A DNA stretch of 64,000 bases, taken from Larix kaempferi. Taxonomy: Eukaryota > Streptophyta > Pinopsida > Pinales > Pinaceae. Positions 56,615-64,000 of the stretch are shown piece by piece. Below the pieces are notes generated by a model. That model ran no database searches. It was not told the DNA's origin and worked only from the letters and a program-made list of their open reading frames with translations. The stretch covers positions 1,798,001 through 1,862,000 of the forward strand of contig BSBM01001662.1 of NCBI GenBank assembly GCA_027924585.1. The letters are read 5' to 3'. Position 1 is the first letter of the stretch, and each line of letters starts with the position of its first letter. The translations under genes were made by a program, and so were the position numbers.

Positions 56615-56823
56615 AAAATCACATACTTGGTGGTTTTGACAAGTAATTTACTTTATATTTATGCTTATATGAATCGTATGAAGCTCCTAATAATAAAATT
56701 CTTAGCCTAAATAGTAAACAACGGATACAATCACACTAGATTTTCATGTTTCTAAAGCCATATAAAAGAAATAAACTATTTTCATGTTTTTTATAGTATT
56801 TTGATAAAATCATCATCCTTTAA

Positions 56824-57085
56824 CAAATACCTCAATGTCTTCTACGTTTTTTTCTTATTTCTAATGAAATCTCCTAAATCTCCTATGAACATGACTCTCA
56901 CGATTCAACATGATTATATTATACTCAATATATAATTCAAAGAATCAAATCATTCAAATACCTCAATGTTTACTACATTTTTTTTCTTATTTCTAATGAA
57001 ATCTCCTATGAACATGACTCGCACGATTCAACATGATTATATTATGCTCAATATATAATTCAAAGAATCAAATCATTCATCTTAT
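56824..57085. repeat. 131-bp tandem duplication
   Basis: CAAATACCTCAATG at 56824 recurs at 56955; both copies run through CACGATTCAACATGATTATA and AAAGAATCAAATCATTC. Confidence 0.9.
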
Positions 57086-57384
57086 GGATATAGAGATGAA
57101 TCATCGATTTTTATTTTTAATATTCATCTAATTTATTAGAAAGTTATATTTGAAATTATAAAATAAGGTTATTATTACTTTTTATTCAAATTGCAAACTT
57201 ATCTTTTTAATGGTTATATAACTTCGGATTGTAAATGACTAACTAGAATGATTTGAGTACAAGTTTGCTGTAAACAAAACTCATGTATACTTTGATTTCA
57301 TGCTGAAATATCAAGTATAGTATTTTTCGATGTGAAAAAAAAAGACTTCCTATTCTAAACCATGGGAAGGACACGCAACATTTA

Positions 57385-57640
57385 GTATGCATTCATAGGT
57401 TAGATAATCAAATCTGTATCCCATTAGCTAGCGGGTTGCGTGTTTCTGGTAATGTTTTGGTTTGATATAAAATTCTCTTTGGATATTTTGGTGAAGTGGG
57501 GTCTTTGTATGAATGATTTTATGAGATAGAGAAATGGAAAGCCACATTCGTAAAGTCTCGGTGACGTTATGTCGAACTTTCGGATGACTTCGAAGATAAG
57601 CCAGGCTTTATAACAAGTAAATTTTATGGGATATTGTTGC
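57385..57640 (-). repeat. Relic copy of the UGT upstream region, without the gene
   Basis: Three stretches match the 5' flank of the UGT gene in the same order: TATGCATTCATAGG (against 7115 onward), GGTTGCGTGTTTCTG...GTGGGGTCTT...GAAATGGAA (against 7197-7290), and ATAACAAGTAAATTTT (against 7714-7730). The place where the UGT start codon would lie has only CCATGGG and unrelated sequence. The parent gene here is lost or was never copied. Confidence 0.65.
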
Positions 57641-57780
57641 TGTGGGATACACTTATATACATTTTTGCTGTTTCATCAAAGAATTCACATGGACGGGAAG
57701 AGGTGCCTAAACATTATTTAAAAAATTAATTAAAACATTATATATATATATATATAATAAAACAATTAAAATATTTAATT

Positions 57781-57840
57781 TAAATAAGGTTAATAAAATT
57801 TACAATATATTAAATAAGGTTAATAAAATTTACAATATAT
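57781..57840. repeat. Perfect 30-bp tandem duplication
   Basis: The 30-bp unit starting TAAATAAGGTTAATAAAATT occurs twice without change. Confidence 0.95.
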
Positions 57841-58199
57841 TTTAAATATTTTATTTAGTAGTTAAGGGAAATTTTTTAGCTTTTTATCATTTAAAAAATT
57901 CATTATAGGTAGGAAAATTTATTATTTAAATATAATTTTTTGGAATTTTAATTATTAAAAAATTCTAAATTATTAAAACATTTAAATTTATGGAGTGTTA
58001 ACTATAAATTATTATTTTTAAATAAAAAATAATGGTTTAAATTTTATTTTATTTTAAATAAGACATGAAACCTTCAATTAACTATTAAAATATAGGTTAT
58101 GCATACAACATTGATAGTTGTTAGCCTCAGAAAGCCAGACCATTCATATTTAATCAAAAACAAATTTTCTAAGATACTAGACTTATCAAAATTTAGAGC

Positions 58200-58640
58200 C
58201 TAACCCCAAGTAGAAACCAAGCCTTGTAGGAGGCCAACAGAGTTTATAAAACTAGACATAAGAGTTACATGGACTTTAAAGCCTGCCCCGAAGGGAAACC
58301 AGGTTGACAAAATAACCAAGGGCAGCCTTGCTCTAAGTACCCTAGATGAACCAGTGATACACATATCCTTATCCTTTTCATCAATTCTAGAAGATAAAGG
58401 TTTATAACCAAGGTCATCTGCATCCACAGTCAAAACTTTTGATTTTTTTTTTCCAGATGGTCACATTCTGGAAAAGTAGATGCTGAGCTGGCTTAACCTC
58501 AAAGTTCATGGAAGGATTTTTAGAAAAACAGGTAAAGGGGAAATACACTCTAATGAAGGATGGGGATTGTAACCACAGTTCGAAAGAATTTCTTGTTCCT
58601 CTAGTGTAAAATAGGAGCGTGGCCTCATGATAAGAGAGCC
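58200..58640 (-). pseudogene. Unassigned decayed reading frames
   Basis: A 77-residue frame (58200-58433) starts with TVDADDLGYKPLSSRIDEKD and is preceded in another frame by a short stretch beginning MRPRSYFTLEEQEIL near 58628. The protein character is above background, but I do not recognise it; a retroelement ORF1 is one possibility. Confidence 0.25.
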
Positions 58641-59173
58641 AACACCACTACTTCTCCATTTATATAGTGATTTAGTGATGGGAGAGGGCGACCTCTATGG
58701 AGGACCAGCCCCATGAAACTATATCTATTAACCTTTTTGTGAAATAAGGAACGGCGTTTTCCTTAGGAAGCTTAATATTATAATAAAAGGTAACTTAGCA
58801 GTTGATACTATAGATATATTTAGGCACATGATCATTATGATAATCCTTTTGAAAGTATTTCCTTGGTTTATTGAAAGCCAAACTTTATTATTTAAAAATA
58901 AAGTTCTTTTAGTGAATTAATAAAGGGTGAGGGTTTTAATAAGGAAAAAAAGGTAATAATGTATATCTTTATTATTATGTCCATGACATTTTGTAATCGA
59001 TTTGGGCATATTAGTCTGTTGGTGCAGATTAATTTTTTGAGCTGGCCACAAATTTCATAAAGTTTTCAAAAGTCTAATGCCAAATAATTATCTCGTAGTT
59101 TGGTGTGGGGTTTTTTCTCGCTGCGTGTCCCTGCACCTGTCCCTGCTCGTACTGTTGATCACATCACGTTTCA

Positions 59174-59305
59174 GATTTTGAGCTAGAGTCGAGGGTCACA
59201 AATGAGGGCAAGTTCATATGCTTCCTCATACACAGAGGGATTTTGAGCTGGAACCGAGGGTCACAAACGAGGGCAGGTTCATATGCTTCGTCGTACACCT
59301 CTCTG
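59174..59305. repeat. 66-bp tandem duplication
   Basis: ATTTTGAGCT and GAGGGTCACAAA...GTTCATATGCTTC recur at an offset of 66. It gives a repeated segment in a minus-strand frame (59164-59502) of unknown nature. Confidence 0.85.
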
Positions 59306-59501
59306 CAGTGTAGAGGGTTACCACCATTTGCAAGTTCATGCCCATTTGCGAATTCATCGGTGGTGCGTGAAGAACCCTGACATTGAGAAGGCTTAAAGAA
59401 CACAAGTGTGGCTGGAGCAAGGCTTTCCATGGTCTTTTTCCTTGTGGGATGGCTTCGCATATGTGATTTGCATCTGTCTTTTGGCTTGTTTAACAGCTTC
59501 A

Positions 59502-59824
59502 ATGGAGCTTGAAAGATCAGGGAGCATCGAGCTGTGAGTAACTTGCCTGGTCTTCATCACGGACGTCTGGTCTTGTAGGCCATTAGAAGGTCCGTTACAA
59601 AACAGTTCACAGAGGATTAAATGAAGGGCTTCTCATATCTTTCTTTGATTTCGTAATTTATGGAGATTCATGAGTTCAGAATTATGAAGCCTAATTTTAT
59701 TTTTTCTGCTTTGTACAGGTACAAACAATTTTGGATGCCTCTCGCAGCGGAGTTAGGGCATTTGTTGACTCTGCTGCCTCCCTTAGAGGTTCAACGGGTT
59801 TGGCATTGTCACTACTGGAATCCG
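59502..59824 (+). pseudogene. Two exons of a DUF1399 / glycine-rich domain protein (GRDP-like) gene
   Basis: An ATG at 59502 opens MELERSGSIEL, with donor GTGAGT at 59534. After a 185-bp intron ending TTTGTACAG, exon 59719-59824 continues in phase with YKQFWMPLAAELG and PPLEVQRVWHCHYWNP, then donor GTTAGT. The VWHxHxxNP motif is the mark of DUF1399/GRDP-like proteins, plant regulators of growth and stress responses. The N-terminus is shorter than I recall for the family and no following exon was found within the next kilobase, so this is a fragment or a gene whose remaining exons lie beyond large introns. Confidence 0.55.
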
Positions 59825-60539
59825 GTTAGTTGTTAATATTTCACTAAATTTGTCACACAACATCGCAAAGAGCACCGCGACCATTGTTTGCGACAACATC
59901 CTTAAGGTAATTAGATTATGGGAGAGCATGAACACAAGCAGTTTAGGGGTTTTAGGTTTTGGGTATTAGGTTTTTTGCTTTAATTTTTTTAGATGTCAAG
60001 TTTTAGATAAACTTAAAAGATAAATTTAACTACATTCGAATTTGGGGTGAATTTATTTGCCGAACCTGTTTAGCTTGAAGTTCGATTCAGTTTGTTCGAA
60101 GAAGTTCGTGAAATGAAGCGAATAAGTTTGGCAAATTTTGAATTTTAAGCTTGAAATTTGCCAAACACGATGACTCAGATTGTAAATTTATAAAATGTAC
60201 ATCAAGATGCCATTTATGATTTAGTTGCTGGAGCCCGAAGTCAAATTTTCTTATGTTTTGACTCTGGAATTTTTATTGATGTTTCATTGTGCAGTTCCAC
60301 TAATTTTTTTCCATTAAATATTTAGTTATTCTGTTAAAGAATAGTTTTCAGTGTCATGCTTCTATCATTTGGATATTCAAATTTGTTATTTAGTATTGTG
60401 TCATGTATTCACTTGGGTTGGCCTTACTCTGCAATTGTTTCAACAATTTTAATTCCGTAGATATTGCCTTTTCCTTGCTGTATTCTGCCTCTCAATGCAG
60501 AGTAGGCTAAGTTCTTTCTGTTTTTTTTGGTTCTCCCAG

Positions 60540-60645
60540 GTGGTCTGCACTTGTGGATGATGGGAAAATTAAAGCATTGAATGTGGAGAAGGTCCCCTTT
60601 GAGTTCAAGGTTTCTGGTGTGGAGACGGTTCTTGAACAAATTTGA
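60540..60645 (+). pseudogene. PRXIIF: Last exon of mitochondrial peroxiredoxin IIF
   Basis: After the acceptor TTCTCCCAG, the frame reads WSALVDDGKIKALNVEKV, then EFKVSGVETVLEQI and TGA, closely matching the C-terminus of plant type II peroxiredoxin F, a mitochondrial thiol peroxidase. The exon phase (G/TGG) matches the Arg-Trp junction of the family as I remember it. The catalytic Cys exons are not found in the preceding kilobases. Either this is a gene fragment or the upstream exons are far away; the intact frame and acceptor leave both open. The sequence after the stop looks like a 3' UTR. Confidence 0.7.
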
Positions 60646-60924
60646 GTTTTTAAATAACAAGATGCTAATACAACTTGATTGAGGCATATATGATTAGCTA
60701 ATTGCATTTCATGGTGGCGGGGAGCCAAATGTCGTAGTTCTAAATGCACAATTAGTATGGAGCTTCATGCCACTAGAAATCTTAAAAGGTTATCTAAAGT
60801 CCATTTTGAGGACATAATTTGAAATTGTCACGAATAAACTCAAAAAATGTCCTGGATTAAGCATTTTTAGAACACATAAATTTAAGAAACAATATTTTGA
60901 CGAAATATGAGTTTGATTTTGAGT

Positions 60925-61810
60925 GTACTCCCTAGATTTATTGTTATTCGATTGATGGTTACTTCTTCAGACTGCTAGACGAACTATTGGGTTTCTTTGT
61001 GAAAACGGGATCATAAGTTTTTCACTACAAGATTCACATGGTAAAAGAGTCTATCTTTCCTAGAATTGAGATTCTGGTTGAAATATGTGCTGGCAATTCT
61101 GATCTAAAATCTGTAATCTTACTCAAATGAAAGGGATAGCATCCTGATTAAAAGTTGCACATTGCCTTGTCCATAAAAAGAGATGGTTGTCAATCCGATG
61201 GAGTTCAGACACTTCCCCTAAATTGTCTGGCCATCTATCGTCCCCCCAAAATGAACCTTTCCAATTGGGGTCAATTGTACTCTGGATTTATTGTTATGGG
61301 ATTGATGGTTACCTCTTCAGACTTGACAAACTTTCTGAATTTCGGTGAAAATGGAATAATCAGTTTTTCACTACAATATTTACATGCATAAATGGGACGT
61401 GTAGGGTTTTCCTGATATTCAAACAAAGATAGGAACTTTGGTTTTCAATGTGCAGTCTATATGTATTTTTAAAATGAATCTTATGACAATAGAGAATCAA
61501 GAATCGTAAATCATTAAGCTAAGATATAGTTACTCAGACCACCCCCCTAAAGAGGAAATGCGAGCCAACATATCTATCTTGGCTCCAATTTGAAGAGTTG
61601 GTCTTTTTCTAAAATTGCCAATTCTGTTTGAAATTTGTGCTGGCAATTCTGATCTAAAAGCTTTGATCTCACCCAAATGAAAGGGTAGCATCCCCTTTAA
61701 AAGTTGCACATTATCTTTTCCATAAAGAGAGGCTTTTCAATGGAGTCCAGATACTTACCTCGAACTGGTTGACCATCCATCGTCCCCTGAAAATGACCCT
61801 TTACAATTGG
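60925..61810. repeat. Partly duplicated 350- and 550-bp segments
   Basis: GGATTTATTGTTATGGGATT at 61285 matches 60935; the offset is 350 and continues through TTTTTCACTACAA. GTGCTGGCAATTCTGATCTA at 61087 recurs at 61637, an offset of 550, continuing through AAAAGTTGCACATT and the CATCGTCCCC stretch. Frames inside are not convincing genes. Confidence 0.85.
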
Positions 61811-62595
61811 GGCTAAAGGCATTATTTTCTTTGTATTGAACTTGGAGTTGCTACAAGCGTTGTTTGTTGCTTATAAGGTTCAATTTGGGATATATTATTG
61901 ATTGCAATTTGATATATAGCTTGAACATTACAAATTAGCCCAATGATTCTATTGGAAGTGGCCACAAGAACATGCATTTCTGTTTTTCCTGTCACGCTGT
62001 CAAATGATTTATGTTCGTGCTTCTCGTGTTATTATGCATTTAGACCAAATTCAGTATCCTGTGTTGCAAATGTGCTTTTGATTTAGAACATCAACTGTAC
62101 TATTGAGTATGTTTGCAATTTGGTCACATGACTTGAAGATTGCATCGGTCACAATATGTTTTTACCACATTGCCAAAGATGCATGCATTTCATACTGTAG
62201 CTCTGCTTTCCATATTTTGAAATGCAAAATATGTCCGTATGCCAATAGCTACATGGAATCTTTGCAATCAACAATGCAGTTATTGCAACAATGAATAAAC
62301 CTGTTCCATTGAGTTAGTTATTTTCTCAATTTTTATGTCAATGATGAGACCTTGAAATTATGTAGCATTGAAACTCTTTGTGCATTAGAAACAAACCATT
62401 TAGCACTCATTTACTCAAATTGAGCACTCATTTACTCCAATTGAGTTGTCTCTTGAAATTGAAAGCATAGATATAGCTTAAGTGCCATGATTAACTTTTA
62501 GTCTTAAAAAACCTTGAGTATAACTTGTAATTGTTTATTGTAAATGAGTGCAAATACAAGGATTCATGTAAGGAACTGCTCTTGAACTTAAAATT
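61811..62595. other. Intergenic sequence upstream of the coiled-coil ORF
   Basis: No supported gene. The 63-residue frame at 62103-62294 lacks recognisable features. Confidence 0.5.
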
Positions 62596-63075
62596 ATGAC
62601 CGACATTGAACAAACCCTTCAAGCTTTTCCAGACTTTCCTGGGTGCGATGAAGATGCAGATGATCTATCAGAGTCGAATTTACAAAGGAATCAGGTTACA
62701 AAGGAGAAAATCCAAGATCAATCAGCCACAAAGAATGGAGGGTTAAACCCAGGAGAAAGCGAGATAGCTACAAAGCCAACATCAGAACAACCTTGCAAAA
62801 GTAAAAAGAATAAGAAATTGAATAAAATTAAAGAGAAAATGCACAAATATAATAATCTCTCTCAGATTCTTAGTGAAGCGAATACTGTGGCTAGAGCAGA
62901 GAATGATCAATTGAGGAATAATTTCCAGGTGCTTGGCTCCTAGTATGATCAGTTATATAAATGGGTTAATCAAGTTCTATGTAAGAAACAAAAGCTATGT
63001 AGGAGAAATAGAGAATTAATTCAGAGGAACAAAACGTTGCTAAGATTTGTCAGAGCTTCTAGAAAGAATTGTTGA
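62596..63075 (+). pseudogene. Coiled-coil, highly charged ORF with one internal stop
   Basis: The frame from the ATG at 62596 is open for 115 residues, meets TAG at 62941-62943, and continues in frame to TGA at 63073, about 159 codons in all. The N-terminal part is acidic (FPGCDEDADDLSES), the middle is Lys/Asn-rich (KSKKNKKLNKIKEKMHKYN), and the C-terminal half looks like a helix with heptad-like spacing on both sides of the stop (LSQILSEANTVARAENDQLR, then LCRRNRELIQRNKTLLRFV). Continued protein character beyond the TAG suggests a recent nonsense change. I do not recognise the family. A copia LTR begins 35 bp downstream. Confidence 0.5.
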
Positions 63076-63109
63076 CAACGATGTGACAAGAAAGAAACAA
63101 CCAACCAAT

Positions 63110-63467
63110 TGTTGGTTTTCAGAAGTCTGAAATAACAAATTAATAACAATGATAATGAACAATAAATACACTCATCAAACACAAAGAATTTAACGTGGTA
63201 AAACCCCAACACTTGGGGAAACATCCACCCGGCAAAGTATCGACATCTTATTCCTTTCAATAATGGTGATTACATACAAGGCATTCCTCACCCACTGATT
63301 CTCCTTGGTTACATTCTCTCCTCTCTAAGATTACATATAAATATACGTCAGAAGGAGTTACATATATGAAGAACTACCATCGGTTAGAGGAACTTCCAAC
63401 CAACCAACGGTTAGACAAACCATTTTTAGTTATAGTTATTTGTTAATTAGTTGTCACAATTTTAACA
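63110..63467 (-). repeat. Copia F 3' LTR
   Basis: Bounded by the polypurine tract on the pol side and by TG/CA termini. A short TATA-like stretch (ATATAAATATAC on plus) lies at about 63337. Confidence 0.8.
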
Positions 63468-63516
63468 ATCTCCACCTTGACAACAAATTGTCTGATACTT
63501 TCCCAGAAACTATTCA

Positions 63517-64000
63517 TCACTTCTTTTTCAAACCAAGAGAAGCCACACACCACCATAACTTCTCTAATAACACTGGTTTTGTAAACATATCTGCAGAATT
63601 TTCTTGAGTATGAACTTTTCTCAGATCTACTCCACCTTCACTAATGGCTTGTCTTACAAAATGATACTTTACATCAATATGTTTCGTCTTACTATGATAA
63701 ACAGGATTTGTAGCCAAATGTATAGCACTTTGGCTATCACAGAAAACAGGCACACTGTTCTGCATTCTTCCAATTTCTTCAAGTAGACCTTTCAGCCAAA
63801 TCGCCTCTTTGCAAGCATGTGAGGCAACAATGTATTCATCCTCCGTAGTGGATAAAGCAACTATTTCTTGAAGCTTTGACATCCAACTTATAGCTCCACT
63901 TGCAAGAGTAAACACATATCTAGAAGTAGACCTTCTCTTGTCCAAATCAACTGCAAAATCTGAATCAACAAAACCGCATATAGAATCACTGTTCTTATTA
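63517..64000 (-). CDS. Copia F pol, RNase H C-terminus (partial)
   Basis: The frame is open from the right edge of the window to the stop at 63517. It reads DSDFAVDLDKRRSTSRYVF (first Asp pair of the RNase H), IVALSTTEDEYI (Glu), VPVFCDSQSAIHLATNPVYH (Asp), TKHIDVKYHFVR and DMFTKPV, the standard end of a Ty1/copia polyprotein. No lesion is visible in this part; RT, integrase and gag lie beyond the edge. It is not close enough to copia D to be the same family. Confidence 0.9.
   Translation of the reverse strand, partial: NKNSDSICGFVDSDFAVDLDKRRSTSRYVFTLASGAISWMSKLQEIVALSTTEDEYIVASHACKEAIWLKGLLEEIGRMQNSVPVFCDSQSAIHLATNPVYHSKTKHIDVKYHFVRQAISEGGVDLRKVHTQENSADMFTKPVLLEKLWWCVASLGLKKK

Larger units (their letters stand above)
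63110..64000 (-). mobile_element. Copia element F, 3' end, continuing past the right edge
   Basis: Minus strand: pol C-terminus (63517-64000), polypurine tract AAGGTGGAGAT (63478-63468), then a 3' LTR from 63467, beginning TGTTAAAATTGTGAC, to about 63110 (TGTTGG on plus). The LTR is about 358 bp and contains the copia-typical GGGGTTTTACCACG stretch. The 5-bp flank at 63105-63109 is CCAAT; the matching copy would be outside the window. Confidence 0.88.

Noticed and set aside
59840-59896. Possible exon ending AACATCCTTAAG/GTAATT
   Set aside because: A donor-like site follows an open stretch, but no acceptor or family match supports it.

Overview
This is a eukaryotic nuclear window from a seed plant. 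The evidence is an intact UDP-glycosyltransferase of plant type with a PSPG box, plant L1-type LINEs (DUF4283-like ORF1, endonuclease, RT, zf-RVT, RNase H), Ty1/copia and Ty3/gypsy elements with tRNA-Met-like primer sites, a tRNA-derived SINE, and a PRXIIF-like last exon. Low GC, dense nested repeats and very few host genes suggest a large, repeat-rich genome, perhaps a gymnosperm; that last step is inference.

Layout. 1-2.7 kb: LINE A on the minus strand, running off the left edge. 2.7-5.7 kb: AT-rich sequence with duplications. 5.7-7.1 kb: the only intact host gene, a UGT89-like glycosyltransferase on the minus strand, with changes at several active-site positions. 7.1-10.6 kb: its upstream region and a 91-bp tandem repeat. 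11.2-18.3 kb: LINE B (minus), split by a 2.0-kb solo LTR with a 5-bp target duplication. 18.4-22.0 kb: part of an LTR element of the same family (5' LTR, primer site, acidic ORF, hairpin minisatellite) inserted into a gypsy integrase. 22.0-23.7 kb: that gypsy 3' end. 24.7-29.5 kb: a copia element (minus) with a large intact RT-RNase H ORF, no recognisable 3' LTR and an unexplained middle.

32.8-48.2 kb is the most unusual part. Two arrays of a 10-bp palindrome (CTCGATCGAG, mostly spaced 23 bp) face each other across 15 kb and enclose two convergent multi-exon genes. One encodes a DDE-type transposase; the other encodes a protein I cannot assign. Splice sites and reading phase fit throughout, but both genes carry many stops and frameshifts. 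I read this as one decayed autonomous DNA transposon with subterminal palindromic arrays.

48.2-64 kb: AT-rich sequence with many local duplications, a hairpin element, a SINE with a perfect 14-bp target duplication, a 60-bp satellite, a LINE RNase H relic, a second solo LTR, a relic resembling the UGT 5' flank without its coding region, exon fragments of a DUF1399/GRDP-like gene and of mitochondrial peroxiredoxin IIF, a coiled-coil ORF with one stop, and a copia 3' end that continues past the right edge.

The genes do not form a pathway. The UGT is the one candidate working host gene; almost everything else is mobile DNA at different stages of decay. All calls come from reading the sequence; no alignments or database searches were run.
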